A stretch of DNA of 64,000 nt from DMER01 sp003451645 (GTDB taxonomy: Bacteria; Pseudomonadota; Alphaproteobacteria; Micropepsales; Micropepsaceae). How positions within the stretch are numbered: the stretch's first letter is position 1; each line of letters begins with the position of its first letter. The stretch is from positions 43,361-107,360 of the forward strand of contig DALYLR010000008.1 of assembly GCA_031976175.1 (NCBI GenBank), written 5' to 3'. The position numbers and the translations under genes are program-made. The notes under the pieces are model-generated. The model had not been told where the DNA came from. It saw only the letters and a list, made by a program, of their open reading frames with translations, and did not search any database. Positions 1-8,193 of the stretch are shown piece after piece.

Positions 1-724
1 TTTTGGCCTCGAAACTGGACTTGAACTCTGCATTGAAGACCTCTTCAAAGAGATCCTTGAAGCGGCCGTCATAGGCTTTCAAAATCGTATTCTTGGTCGA
101 GAGATAAACGGGCCAACCACGCTGGAGGCCGTAATTGAAACAAGCACGGGCGAAGTTGCGGATTGACTCATCAACATTGTACATCGCCATTGCAACGCCG
201 CCGCCGGCAAATTTGTAGACCTCATGGGTGACCGGCGCGCCCCCATCGTCGGGCGTGTAGGTGATGGTCAATCGGCCTTTGCCAGGGACCACAAAGTCGG
301 TCGCACGGTATTGGTCGCCAAAGGCATGGCGGCCAACCACTATGGGGTCGGTCCAGCCGGGAACAAGGCGGGGCACATTCCGGCAAATGATCGGTTCACG
401 GAACACCGTGCCATCGAGGATGTTGCGGATCGTGCCATTGGGGGACTTCCACATTTTCTTGAGCTTGAATTCCTTCACGCGCGCCTCATCGGGCGTAATC
501 GTCGCGCATTTAATGCCGACACCATAGCGCTTGATGGCTTCGGCGGCGTCTATGGTGACCTGGTCCTCGGTCTTGTCACGGTACTCCACGCCAAGGTCGA
601 AATATTTGATGTCGATGTCCAAATAAGGCAGAACAAGTTTCTGCTTGATCAGATCCCAGATGATCCGCGTCATCTCATCGCCATCGAGGTCGACGACGGG
701 ATTTTTGACCTTGATCTTGTTCAT
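1..724 (-). CDS. icd: NADP-dependent isocitrate dehydrogenase, N-terminal part
   Basis: TCA-cycle enzyme that oxidatively decarboxylates isocitrate to 2-oxoglutarate in the cytoplasm. The reading frame starts at the ATG ending at 724 and runs off the left edge, so about 241 residues are visible. The start MNKIKVKNPVVDLDGDEMTR is typical of the eukaryote-like homodimeric NADP-IDH family, followed by the substrate-binding segment KSPNGTIRNILDGTVFREPI and the downstream GRHAFGDQYRATDF region. The frame is open with no stops. The 100-bp gap to the divergent trmJ should hold both promoters. Identity is secure; the C-terminal half is outside the window. Confidence 0.95.
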   Translation of the reverse strand, partial: MNKIKVKNPVVDLDGDEMTRIIWDLIKQKLVLPYLDIDIKYFDLGVEYRDKTEDQVTIDAAEAIKRYGVGIKCATITPDEARVKEFKLKKMWKSPNGTIRNILDGTVFREPIICRNVPRLVPGWTDPIVVGRHAFGDQYRATDFVVPGKGRLTITYTPDDGGAPVTHEVYKFAGGGVAMAMYNVDESIRNFARACFNYGLQRGWPVYLSTKNTILKAYDGRFKDLFEEVFNAEFKSSFEAK

Positions 725-827
725 TGTGCATGCCTCTGAGGTTGGTTGTCAGGAGTTTCGATTGATCGCGTACATAGACGGGCGAGACCATACCTGGCAA
801 GTCGCTCGGCATCCGAATTGAGGTTTC

Positions 828-1592
828 ATGGGCGAGGTAGACCGTTTGGGCCCGGTGATCATTTTGGCAGACGCGCAAATGGGCGAGAACATAGGTGCTG
901 CCGCTCGGGTCATGCACAATTTCGGCCTGAGCCGCTTGCGCCTCGTGCGCCCGCGCGATGGTTGGCCCAATCCAGCAGCAGAGGCTATGGCCACGCGAGG
1001 TGCCGCTGCGATCATTGAAAACACACAAGTGTTTGAGACTGTGGAGCAGGCGACGGCTGATGTCACGCGCGTCTTTGCGGCAACCGCACGGGAGCGGTAC
1101 ATGCAAAAGGCCGTGGTCGAGCCCGAGGCCTGCGCGAGGGCCTGTGCAGAAGAGGTGACCGCGGGCGGCCTGGCCGCCATATTGTTTGGATCGGAGCGTG
1201 CCGGACTTGAGAATGACGACGTCTCATTGGCTGACACAATTCTGACCATTCCCTGCAATCCCGAATTCACCTCCCTCAATCTCGCTCAGTCGGTGGCAAT
1301 CTTGGCGTATGAGTGGATGAAACTTGCGGGCGGATTGTCTGTTGCGCGCCCCTCACTCATGGGGGCGAGGCCGGCGCGGCGCGAGGATCTGTTCGGTTTG
1401 TTCGCTCATTTGGAAGCGGAACTAGACCGCGTCGAGTTCTTGTATCCGCCGGCAAAACGCCCCGCCATGGTCCGCAACATCAGAAACATGTGGCACAGGG
1501 CCAATTTGACCTATCAAGATGTGCAGACGATCCGCGGCATGATCACGGCTCTAACGCGAACGCCAAAGCGCCGCAAGCCACGCGACGAATGA
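828..1592 (+). CDS. trmJ: tRNA (cytidine/uridine-2'-O-)-methyltransferase, TrmJ type
   Basis: SPOUT-class RNA 2'-O-ribose methyltransferase of the TrmH family, group 1, 254 residues. Family motifs are visible: motif 1 NIGAAARVMHNFG at 21-33 with the conserved Asn and Arg, motif 2 FGSERAGLEND at 120-130, and motif 3 FTSLNLAQSV at 147-156. Together these form the knotted SAM-binding site. TrmJ methylates the wobble-region nucleotide 32 of tRNAs; the exact target here is inferred from family. A basic C-terminal extension (residues 200-254) follows the SPOUT core, as is usual for TrmJ. It is divergent from icd and lies 41 bp upstream of an alpha/beta hydrolase on the same strand. Confidence 0.9.
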   Translation: MGEVDRLGPVIILADAQMGENIGAAARVMHNFGLSRLRLVRPRDGWPNPAAEAMATRGAAAIIENTQVFETVEQATADVTRVFAATARERYMQKAVVEPEACARACAEEVTAGGLAAILFGSERAGLENDDVSLADTILTIPCNPEFTSLNLAQSVAILAYEWMKLAGGLSVARPSLMGARPARREDLFGLFAHLEAELDRVEFLYPPAKRPAMVRNIRNMWHRANLTYQDVQTIRGMITALTRTPKRRKPRDE

Positions 1593-1633
1593 CTCCCAGG
1601 TCAATTGGAGTTGTGCACAAAAGATAGGGATCA

Positions 1634-2575
1634 ATGAAAGTGTCCGTCACTCGGTTCGGTTTTGCACAAGTCGGCGAGCTTCAATGGCACTACGCTGCTG
1701 CGGGGCACCAGGACGAGCCGCTCATCCTGTTCTTGCATGGATTCCCAGAATACTGGGGCGTTTGGCGGGCGCAAATTGAAGCCTTCGCGAGCCAGTTCCA
1801 TTGTGTCGCGCCCGATCTGACCGGCTACAATCTCTCATCCAAACCTAAAGAGGTAGCCCGTTATCGCACGGCGCGGCTTGTTGATGACGTTGCGGCATTC
1901 GCTGGGCTCTTCAGACAAAAGCGCAAGTTTACATTGGTCGCGCATGATTGGGGCGGGGCGCTCGCCTGGGCCTTTGCCATCAAACATCCGGAGCAGTTGG
2001 ATCGGCTTATCATCATCAATGCCGTGCACCCGGGCGCCTTCCAGCGTGAAGTGGCGCGAAATCCTGCGCAGGCCTCTGCCTCGCAATATATTCACGCTCT
2101 GCGGGCGCCAGACGCAGAAATTCAGTATGCGGCGGATGACTATGCCTTGCTATGGCGGTCCTTCGCTGAGGTTGAGGCTGCTGGGCAATTGTCGCCGGAA
2201 CTGCGGGCGGGACTGCGTTCCGCTTGGTCGCAAGAGGGCACCTTGACTGGCATGTTCAACTGGTACCGTGCCATGCGGCTGACGCCTCCCCGAGGCGCGG
2301 ATGCGTCAGCCGAAACGTCAACGCAGTATCCTGATAGCGCCATGATGGTGAAGGTTCCCACCCTCGTCCTTTGGGGGCTTCGGGACCATGCTTTGCTGCC
2401 CGGTTGCGTTGAGGGGTTAGAGCAATGGGTGCCAGATGTGACGGTGCAGACCTTTGCCGATTACGGCCATTGGATATCGCTAGAGACTCCAGACCTCGTA
2501 ACAGGTGCGATGCGCGCATGGTTATCGGGTAGCTCTGACGGGGCGGGCAGCGCCACAGCCGTTACGGCTGGTTGA
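1634..2575 (+). CDS. alpha/beta hydrolase, epoxide hydrolase-like
   Basis: Soluble 313-residue alpha/beta-hydrolase-fold enzyme. The oxyanion-hole motif HGFPE lies at 35-39, the nucleophile elbow AHDWGG at 103-108 with Asp105 as nucleophile, and the catalytic His279 in YGHW near the C terminus. An Asp nucleophile with HGFPE is the signature of epoxide hydrolases and haloalkane/fluoroacetate dehalogenases rather than of esterases, which use Ser. The substrate cannot be told from sequence. A low-complexity Gly/Ser/Ala tail of about 15 residues ends the protein. It lies between trmJ and rpsD on the same strand; no functional link to either is apparent. Confidence 0.85.
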   Translation: MKVSVTRFGFAQVGELQWHYAAAGHQDEPLILFLHGFPEYWGVWRAQIEAFASQFHCVAPDLTGYNLSSKPKEVARYRTARLVDDVAAFAGLFRQKRKFTLVAHDWGGALAWAFAIKHPEQLDRLIIINAVHPGAFQREVARNPAQASASQYIHALRAPDAEIQYAADDYALLWRSFAEVEAAGQLSPELRAGLRSAWSQEGTLTGMFNWYRAMRLTPPRGADASAETSTQYPDSAMMVKVPTLVLWGLRDHALLPGCVEGLEQWVPDVTVQTFADYGHWISLETPDLVTGAMRAWLSGSSDGAGSATAVTAG

Positions 2576-2747
2576 CAGGGTGACGAGTCTTGCATAGATA
2601 CACGCTCCCTTTCGGCTAAGGCTGCTAAGGGCACCCATGAAACGCACCCGTGGCAGGGACTTCTTCGGAGTTTCGGCCTGTCGTGGTCCGGCATTCGGAT
2701 CAAGAGGAGGGCGCTTTCCTAAGCCGTTGAATAAAAAAGGAAATGCG

Positions 2748-3365
2748 ATGACGAAGCGACTGCAGTCAAAACACAAGATCGACCGCCGGATCGGCGATAA
2801 CCTCTGGGGCAGGGGAAAAAGCCCCCACAACAAGCGCGAATATGGGCCGGGCCAGCATGGTCAGCGCCGCAAGAACAAGATGTCGGACTATGGCACGCAG
2901 CTGCGCGCCAAACAGACGCTCAAAGGCTACTACGGCAATATCACCGAGCGGCAATTCCGCAAGGTCTACGCCGAGGCGGAGCGGCGGCGCGGTGATACGG
3001 GCGAGAACATCATTGGTTTGCTGGAGCGCAGGCTCGACGCCGTGGTGTACCGCTCCAAGCTGGTGCCAACAGTTTTCGCGGCGCGCCAGTTTGTAAGCCA
3101 TGGCCATGTCGCCGTGAATGGCCGGCGCGTCACCATCGCGAGCTATCTCGTCAAAGAGGATGACGTAATCTCCGTACGCGGAAAGGCTCGCGACATGGCA
3201 CTTGTGCTTGAGGCGATGGACAGCCCGGAGCGCGATCTTCCCGACTATTTGGAGTTCAACCGGTCCAAGATGGAAGTCAAATTCGTGCGGACGCCCAAGT
3301 TGAATGATGTGCCTTACCCCATTCAGATGAATCCAAACTTGATCGTGGAATTCTATTCTCGTTAA
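2748..3365 (+). CDS. rpsD: 30S ribosomal protein S4
   Basis: Primary 16S rRNA-binding protein of the small subunit body, 205 residues as is usual in alphaproteobacteria. The start MTKRLQSKHKIDRRIGDNLW at 2748 has AAGGAA just upstream and gives the standard N terminus; the frame stays open 37 codons upstream but that part has no S4 similarity. The N-terminal GPGQHGQRR segment and the central S4 RNA-binding domain (RRLDAVVYRSKLVPTVFAAR onward) are clear. The N terminus lacks a zinc-binding Cys cluster. It is followed by a strong intrinsic terminator and appears monocistronic, as in many alphaproteobacteria where rpsD lies outside the alpha operon. Confidence 0.97.
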   Translation: MTKRLQSKHKIDRRIGDNLWGRGKSPHNKREYGPGQHGQRRKNKMSDYGTQLRAKQTLKGYYGNITERQFRKVYAEAERRRGDTGENIIGLLERRLDAVVYRSKLVPTVFAARQFVSHGHVAVNGRRVTIASYLVKEDDVISVRGKARDMALVLEAMDSPERDLPDYLEFNRSKMEVKFVRTPKLNDVPYPIQMNPNLIVEFYSR

Positions 3366-3381
3366 GTTTTATCCGTTATTG

Positions 3382-3416
3382 ATGGCCCGTTGTTCCGCAG
3401 CGGGCCATTTTTTTTA
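3382..3416 (+). terminator. intrinsic terminator of rpsD
   Basis: Perfect 8-bp stem ATGGCCCG (3382-3389) with CGGGCCAT (3401-3408) is followed directly by a run of eight T. It lies 17 bp after the rpsD stop codon, on the + strand. Confidence 0.9.
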
Positions 3417-3505
3417 GATTGTATCCGGCGCTTTCGCCAGTTCCACTCAATCGTCATAACATTGTGCTATCGCACCGCCGTGGGTTAGCAGACAGGAACT
3501 TTGGA

Positions 3506-4018
3506 ATGCGTGTGAGTGTTCGACCAATTGCGGTGAGCGTCGCGATGGCCATTGCGGGTTTTGCACCCGCCGGAACGTTGGCAAACGAACCCTCCCCGGT
3601 TTGTGCGATATTCTCAGAAAAGCAAGCTGCCAATGTGTTGGGGATGCGCCCGGTTGCGGTATCGGTCGCGGAAGCGGGCGAGGAGGCTGCACCATATTGC
3701 ATGTGGGCGTCACCGAACCGCCGACACTCGGTGAAGGTACAAGTTTGGTCGATGCCTGATTTGCAACTGATCGGCATGATGGATGCGCAGTCCTATTTCG
3801 ATAAACTGCAGACAGACTACAAGAAGGGTGGAAAAGTCTATCCGATCGAAGGCGCGGAAGGGCCAGGCTTCTTTGTCGAGGTTCGCAGGCCCGCAAAGGG
3901 AACAAATACGGGCTCCGTTGTCATCCTGCGGGGAGAGCGCTTGCTGATTGCGGATTTTGTAACCGTGCCAGTCGAACGGGTTGTCGATCTTGCAAGGTCG
4001 GCGGCATCGAAGATTTAG
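3506..4018 (+). CDS. exported protein of unknown function
   Basis: 170-residue protein with a signal peptide (basic MRVSVR start, hydrophobic AVSVAMAIAGFAPAG, cleavage probably after TLA-N). The ATG at 3506 is chosen because ACAGGA precedes it and it places the signal peptide at the N terminus; the open frame extends to 3419. The mature part has two Cys, in SPVCAIFS and PYCMWAS, that could form a disulphide in the periplasm. I do not recognise a family; the layout (Cys near the start, CxW, then a long alpha/beta segment) is reminiscent of small solute-sensing lipoproteins such as DUF3558, but without a lipobox. Its last 4 bp overlap the convergent ammonia-lyase gene. Confidence 0.7.
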   Translation: MRVSVRPIAVSVAMAIAGFAPAGTLANEPSPVCAIFSEKQAANVLGMRPVAVSVAEAGEEAAPYCMWASPNRRHSVKVQVWSMPDLQLIGMMDAQSYFDKLQTDYKKGGKVYPIEGAEGPGFFVEVRRPAKGTNTGSVVILRGERLLIADFVTVPVERVVDLARSAASKI

Positions 4019-4992
4019 GCGCGCCCCGTCACGATTTGCGCATAAAGCGCGGGGTCAACGTTGCCGCCAGACAGAATAATCGCGACGCACTTGTCGGTGG
4101 CGTCGATCTTTCTCGCCAGAAGCGCCGCCAATGCGGCGGCACCTCCTGGCTCCACGACCAGTTTCAAATGCTCAAACGCAAAGCGCATCGCAGAGCGGAC
4201 ATCGTCGTCTGAAACCGTCAATACGCCTGTTATGAGACGCTGATTGATCTGAAAGGTGAGCGCTCCCGGCTTGTCCACCAACAGCGCGTCACACAGCGAT
4301 CGCGCTCCGGGAATGTTCGCCACTCTCTGCCCAGCGTCGAGTGACCGGCGCGTATCGTCAAAACCTTCTGGTTCCACGGCAAAGATTTGAACTTTGGGGT
4401 GGAGCTCTGTGAGCGCAGTTGCCATGCCTGCGGTCAACCCGCCGCCCGAGCAACAGATCATCGCCGCGTCAATCCTCAGGCCAGCAGATTGTGCGTCCTC
4501 GCCAATTTCGAGGCCGGCAGTCCCTTGCCCCGCGATTACGTGTGGGTCATCGAATGGCGGAACAAGTGTCAGCCCTCTTTGGTCAGCAAGCGAACGTCCG
4601 ATGGCTTCGCGATCCTCTGTGTAGCGATCATACAGGATCACCTCCGCGCCATAGTTTCGGGTATTGGCGATTTTGAGGGCCGGCGCATCTGCGGGCATCA
4701 CGATGACCGATGGCATGCCAATGAGTCTCGCGCCAAAGGCAACGGCTTGCGCGTGATTTCCGCTCGAGAAGGCGACCACGCCGTGCCTTCGCTGGTCGGC
4801 TGTTAGAAGGGCCATCCGGCTCATGGCGCCCCGGATCTTGAAGGAGCCCGTTCGCTGCAAGACCTCAGGTTTTATGAGTACCTTGGCCCCGGTGGCCCGA
4901 TCCAGAGCGTCACTGCGCAGCATTGGCGTTCGGACCGCATACGGAGCAATGCGCCGCGCCGCTGACCGGATGTCGTCAAGGGTTACGCTCAA
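4015..4992 (-). CDS. PLP-dependent threonine/serine ammonia-lyase family
   Basis: Fold-type II PLP enzyme of 325 residues. The Schiff-base Lys52 sits in GSFKIRGA, the substrate-binding loop is SSGNHAQAVA at about 75-84, and the phosphate-binding Gly loop is CCSGGGLTAG. It has no C-terminal ACT-like regulatory domain, so it belongs with catabolic threonine dehydratase, threo-3-hydroxyaspartate ammonia-lyase or serine racemase rather than biosynthetic IlvA. The start appears to be TTG at 4992-4990, overlapping the TGA of grxD (shared bases TTGA), which implies translational coupling with grxD. The 3' end overlaps the convergent exported-protein gene by 4 bp. Confidence 0.85.
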   Translation of the reverse strand: MSVTLDDIRSAARRIAPYAVRTPMLRSDALDRATGAKVLIKPEVLQRTGSFKIRGAMSRMALLTADQRRHGVVAFSSGNHAQAVAFGARLIGMPSVIVMPADAPALKIANTRNYGAEVILYDRYTEDREAIGRSLADQRGLTLVPPFDDPHVIAGQGTAGLEIGEDAQSAGLRIDAAMICCSGGGLTAGMATALTELHPKVQIFAVEPEGFDDTRRSLDAGQRVANIPGARSLCDALLVDKPGALTFQINQRLITGVLTVSDDDVRSAMRFAFEHLKLVVEPGGAAALAALLARKIDATDKCVAIILSGGNVDPALYAQIVTGRA

Positions 4993-5318
4993 GCGGCTTC
5001 CAGGGCGATGCCCTTTTCTGCCAGGAAAGCCTTGAGCTCACCGGACTCATACATTTCGCGCAGGATGTCACAGCCGCCAACAAACTCGCCTTTGACATAG
5101 AGCTGAGGAATGGTGGGCCAGTTCGCATATTCCTTGATGCCTTGGCGCAAATCCGGATCGGTGAGCACGTTGACGTCCTTAAAGTCGACGCCTAAGCGGT
5201 CCAGGATGCTGACCACCGTTGCAGAGAACCCGCATTGCGGGAGTTGCGCGGTCCCCTTCATGTACAGAACGACGTCGTTACCTTTTACTTCCTGATCGAT
5301 GCGTTCGAGGATGGTCAT
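4989..5318 (-). CDS. grxD: monothiol glutaredoxin, Grx4 family
   Basis: 109-residue CGFS-type glutaredoxin that binds and transfers [2Fe-2S] clusters with glutathione, normally in a complex with a BolA protein. The active-site motif CGFS starts at Cys29; the glutathione-binding Lys21 (MKGT) and the WPTIPQLYVKGEFVGGCDI block are present. The ATG at 5318 gives the family-standard start MTILERID; an in-frame extension to 5387 codes for 23 residues not typical of the family. bolA lies only 1.3 kb upstream on the same strand but is separated by two secreted Cys-rich protein genes, unlike the usual adjacent bolA-grxD order in alphaproteobacteria. Confidence 0.93.
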   Translation of the reverse strand: MTILERIDQEVKGNDVVLYMKGTAQLPQCGFSATVVSILDRLGVDFKDVNVLTDPDLRQGIKEYANWPTIPQLYVKGEFVGGCDILREMYESGELKAFLAEKGIALEAA

Positions 5319-5445
5319 GATGTCGCTTACTCTTAGTGTTGGGAGGGTATGTGCCGAAAATTTCGGAATTGCAGCGTGTTCAGACACAAAATAACAAGCT
5401 GAGACGGTATGCTGCGTCGCACTATGGCGTCAAGATGGCTGCACG

Positions 5446-5477
5446 AAAAAGCCCGCGACGCTGAGCGTTCACGGGCT
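5446..5477 (-). terminator. intrinsic terminator after the 119-residue Cys/Tyr-rich gene
   Basis: On the minus strand AGCCCG (5477-5472) pairs with CGGGCT (5455-5450), with an inner ACGCT/AGCGT stem, and is followed by five T (5450-5446). It lies 38 bp past the stop codon of the gene at 5516, separating that gene from grxD. Confidence 0.8.
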
Positions 5478-5515
5478 CTGGTTCTTGGGGACCGAACTGG
5501 CCTTAGGCTTCGCCC

Positions 5516-5875
5516 TTAGTAGCTGGTGCGATAGCCCGGAAATGCATCATGAGGATGCGAGTAGTCGCCGTTCGTATAGTGATTGTGGCTCGGCGAACGC
5601 ACCCATTCGCAATGCTTGCCCAGATAGACGCGGACGCGCTCATAGCGATAGACGGGGGTGCGGCAACCATAGCAATCTTCGCGATAGCCGTCGAAAACCT
5701 TGCGGGTTTCCCAGCCCCACTTGTCGTGGCAAACCTTGCGCGCGCAGCAATCCGTGCGGGGGCAACGCTCGCGGCAGCCATAGCCGCCATCGTAGCAATG
5801 GCCAGCAAGCGCTGCCGGCGCGCTCGCCATCAAGAGGCCCACACCCAAGCCCAAAGCACCCAGAACTTTCTTCAT
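5516..5875 (-). CDS. secreted Cys/Tyr-rich protein, paralogue A
   Basis: 119 residues: signal peptide MKKVLGALGLGVGLLMASAP with cleavage near ALA-G, then a small mature protein of about 94 residues with nine Cys and many Tyr, His and Arg. No known family was recognised. It shares with the next gene (6105) the core RxDCYGC(R/K)xPVYRY, a following VxxxVYxGxHCxW stretch, and an N-terminal G-H-x(1-4)-CYD start, so the two are tandem duplicates. The Shine-Dalgarno GGGAGAAA precedes the ATG. It has its own terminator (5446). Periplasmic disulphide-rich, metal-binding or surface-coat roles are all possible; none is shown by the sequence. Confidence 0.75.
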   Translation of the reverse strand: MKKVLGALGLGVGLLMASAPAALAGHCYDGGYGCRERCPRTDCCARKVCHDKWGWETRKVFDGYREDCYGCRTPVYRYERVRVYLGKHCEWVRSPSHNHYTNGDYSHPHDAFPGYRTSY

Positions 5876-6014
5876 CTTGTTTCTCCCAGTTACTGTCCAA
5901 ACTGACGATGCAACGACGATCAGTACGCAAACTCATCTACCGTGTGCCGAGGATTTGTCCACGACGCGCTTGGGCACTTCAAAGCGGCACAAACAGGGAT
6001 GGGCCCTCAATCGC

Positions 6015-6050
6015 AAAACAAAAGGCGCCTCAGGATCACCCGAAGCGCCT
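6015..6050 (-). terminator. intrinsic terminator after the 89-residue Cys/Tyr-rich gene
   Basis: On the minus strand AGGCGC (6050-6045) pairs with GCGCCT (6028-6023) and is followed by TTTTGTTTT (about 6023-6015). It lies about 55 bp past the stop of the gene at 6105, so both paralogues are separate transcription units. Confidence 0.75.
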
Positions 6051-6104
6051 CGATATTAATCTTTATGTACGGCGGCCGCAACAGTTGCGGTCACCACACG
6101 CAGC

Positions 6105-6374
6105 TTAGTACCAGCTGCAGTGACGGCCGGTGTAAACTTTCCGGGTCACATAGCGATAGACAGGGCGCTTGCAGCCATAGCAATCGCGGCGATAGCCGCA
6201 ATGCACGCGAACGCGCTTATAGCTGTAGGTGTTGTAGCAGTGCTTGCGCGGAGCGCAGCTCTCATAGCAATAGCTGTCGTAGCAGCCATGACCGTAGTGA
6301 CCAGCTTGCGCGCCAACCGAGCCGAAACCCATCATCGCGATAGCCAAAGTGATAATCGCCAGAACACGCTTCAT
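6105..6374 (-). CDS. secreted Cys/Tyr-rich protein, paralogue B
   Basis: 89 residues: signal peptide MKRVLAIITLAIAMMGFGSV with cleavage near AQA-G, then about 65 residues with eight Cys and eleven or more Tyr, plus His and Arg clusters. The C-terminal half (RRDCYGCKRPVYRY, then VYTGRHCSW) matches paralogue A at 5516 closely, and the DNA is also nearly the same there, pointing to a fairly recent tandem duplication. GGAGGGAGA lies 6 bp before the ATG, a very strong ribosome-binding site, suggesting high expression. A TTGACT at 6521-6516 on the minus strand could be a -35 element, with no convincing -10. It sits between bolA (upstream) and paralogue A. Confidence 0.78.
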   Translation of the reverse strand: MKRVLAIITLAIAMMGFGSVGAQAGHYGHGCYDSYCYESCAPRKHCYNTYSYKRVRVHCGYRRDCYGCKRPVYRYVTRKVYTGRHCSWY

Positions 6375-6588
6375 CTTAGGTCTCCCTCCAAAGATAAACT
6401 ACAAAGCGGACAGGTCCCTTGCCGTCCACCCCATTCCGTCGTCGCTGCGGTCGTGAGGACCCACTGAGTCCTTTGCAACCGCAGTTATCCTTAACAACGC
6501 CCTAAAGCCCGCAAGAGTCAAGGTTTGTTCGGATGCATGCACCAATAATTTTTGATGTCAGAAGCGGCGATCACTAACACGCACCAGT

Positions 6589-6825
6589 CTATTTAGGTGG
6601 AGTTGAAGTTGTGAGAGCCAGAGCGTGCAGAACTCCACCCATACGACCTTGCAGCGCAGCATAGACCATCTGATGCTGTTGGACCTTTGTTTTTCCTTGA
6701 AATTTTGCGGAAATCACTTCTGCTGCGAAATGATCGCCATCGCCCGCCAAATCTGTGATGGTTATTTGTGCGTCCGGCAAGGCTGCCCTTATCAGGTCTT
6801 CAATCTCCGTTGCGGTCATTGCCAT
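6589..6825 (-). CDS. bolA: BolA family protein
   Basis: 78-residue BolA/IbaG-type protein with the class II KH-like fold, partner of CGFS glutaredoxins in [2Fe-2S] cluster handling. The family pattern is visible: DLAGDGDHFAAEVISAKFQG, then VQQHQMVYAAL and the invariant C-terminal His in GGVLHALAL. Its expected partner grxD is on the same strand 1.3 kb downstream. The gene starts 21 bp after the stop of the TspO-like gene and is probably cotranscribed with it. Identity is clear; whether it is the BolA or the IbaG subtype cannot be settled by eye. Confidence 0.9.
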   Translation of the reverse strand: MAMTATEIEDLIRAALPDAQITITDLAGDGDHFAAEVISAKFQGKTKVQQHQMVYAALQGRMGGVLHALALTTSTPPK

Positions 6826-6846
6826 CGTGTTGTGTTCCTGCGCCCG

Positions 6847-7617
6847 TTAGGTGCGTGCCCGGCCCAAGGCACCGTTTTTGAGGATTGTTACGAGCAGGGC
6901 GAGCCCGAAGATGAAAAGCGCGATCAGGGCGCTCAAATATACTGGCCAATCTGGATTGCTGCGATTCTGTACAATAATGGCAATAAGAGCCCAGGCACCG
7001 GCAGCACCGATGGCAAGGGCGCCCTGCGCGGCCACCAAGGCCCGAGCAAGTACTAGAAAAGCTGCCAGTAGAACACCAGCCGCGACGTAGGGCTCACGGA
7101 AGGCTGCCGATGTGACGATCCCATCATTGACAAGCGCGGACGGGAAGCCCGCCACACTGGCTGCCGCTGCCCACCCGGCCAGAAGGGCCACAGGCGAGAT
7201 GATCAGCGCACGCTGCCAACTGCCATAGGTCACAAGCTCAGACTGCAGGGCGCGCGTGGCGTTGAGGCTAGCGAACACCAGCACGAAGATGAGTGCGGCG
7301 GACACCAGCGTGATGCCATTCAAAGGCACGATGATCTGCCACAGGCTGTTGCTGGCGTAGGCAAGGATCAGCCACCACCCCGCACTGCGCCAATGCGTTT
7401 GATGCCATTGCCCCGGCAGCACCTGGTAAAGGGCAAGAGCAAAATTGGTCAGATAGATCACTCCCCAAATTGCGAAGGCGTATCCGGCCGGCGTCAAGAC
7501 GGTGCGAACCGCTTCGGCCCGCTCCTGCACCGAAATGCCCATGCCTGTCACTTGTGTAAACCCTGCCGTGGCGATTTGCAGGATCGCAAAAATGAGGACG
7601 AGAATGGCGCGAAGCAT
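6847..7617 (-). CDS. TspO/tryptophan-rich sensory-like membrane protein
   Basis: 256-residue integral membrane protein with about seven or eight hydrophobic segments. The stretch LTPAGYAFAIWGVIYLTNFA near residues 40-60 matches the start of the longer 'tryptophan-rich sensory protein' proteins related to TspO/MBR, which bind tetrapyrroles. It is longer than classical five-helix TspO (about 160 residues), so the relation is distant. It lies 21 bp upstream of bolA on the same strand and is divergent from the exported protein at 7769. Its start ATG at 7617 lies next to ACCCTTTGC, whose inverted copy occurs 40 bp away (7626-7634 and 7675-7683). Confidence 0.6.
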   Translation of the reverse strand: MLRAILVLIFAILQIATAGFTQVTGMGISVQERAEAVRTVLTPAGYAFAIWGVIYLTNFALALYQVLPGQWHQTHWRSAGWWLILAYASNSLWQIIVPLNGITLVSAALIFVLVFASLNATRALQSELVTYGSWQRALIISPVALLAGWAAAASVAGFPSALVNDGIVTSAAFREPYVAAGVLLAAFLVLARALVAAQGALAIGAAGAWALIAIIVQNRSNPDWPVYLSALIALFIFGLALLVTILKNGALGRART

Positions 7618-7768
7618 ATGCCCTTACCCTTTGCGCTGAATGCGCCATGACGTCAGAGAAGGGGAATGTGTAAGGCAAAGGGTGTGGGGTCTTCAATCTA
7701 TCATTGACGGTCACGGGTCTGTCACGTGTCCGGCTTACCGTCAGGGAACCTCAATAGGAGATCGACCT

Positions 7769-8176
7769 ATGCCTGTTTCCCGCGTTGTTGTCTTCGCTTT
7801 GGCGTTGACCGGTGGAATTACGGAAGCCTCAGCGGGCAGTCTTCCGCCTGCGGAGGTTACCAAGATCAAGGCCATGACTGGCGAAGAGTTGATGGCAGCG
7901 ACGGCTGCGTTTGATCCTCAGCTCGCCAGTGATCTGGCGCGGCTGTCAAACGTGGAATCCCAATCGTCTGTCTGCGGTTGGACCGCGCTTGGCTTCGACA
8001 CCAAACGGCAGGCGCGCATGAACCAGATCAAAGACGACCGGAACAAGATGGTTGCCGAGCGGTTCTATGCCGACATCCTGGCCAAGGACATCACCAGCTA
8101 TAACAAAGACAAGCGGGAAGAGCTCTGTACGGAGGATAACAAATCCTCAGTGACCAACATTCTCGCTGATTGGTAG
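7769..8176 (+). CDS. small exported protein, unknown function
   Basis: 135 residues with a signal peptide (MPVSRVVVFALALTGG, cleavage near ASA-G). TAGGAG lies 7 bp before the ATG at 7769. The mature protein is polar and mostly helical in character, with two Cys (SSVCGW and EELCTEDN) that could pair in the periplasm. I do not recognise the family. It is divergent from the TspO-like gene and converges on purL, ending 17 bp from the purL stop. The intergenic leader holds two GTCACG hexamers 11 bp apart. Confidence 0.65.
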   Translation: MPVSRVVVFALALTGGITEASAGSLPPAEVTKIKAMTGEELMAATAAFDPQLASDLARLSNVESQSSVCGWTALGFDTKRQARMNQIKDDRNKMVAERFYADILAKDITSYNKDKREELCTEDNKSSVTNILADW

Positions 8177-8193
8177 GACGTAATTGAAGCCGT

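Noticed and set aside
749..1279. 176-codon frame antisense to trmJ
   Set aside because: Lies wholly within trmJ, which has all three SPOUT motifs; the antisense product is Ala/Ser-rich without similarity.
5485..6108. + strand 207-codon frame across the Cys/Tyr-rich gene A
   Set aside because: It is Ser/Arg/Cys-rich and opposite to a gene with a clear signal peptide and ribosome-binding site; it is a shadow.
7626..7683. ACCCTTTGC/GCAAAGGGT inverted repeat with a 40-bp gap upstream of the TspO-like gene
   Set aside because: The gap is too long for a single operator and there is no supporting promoter signal; chance is likely.
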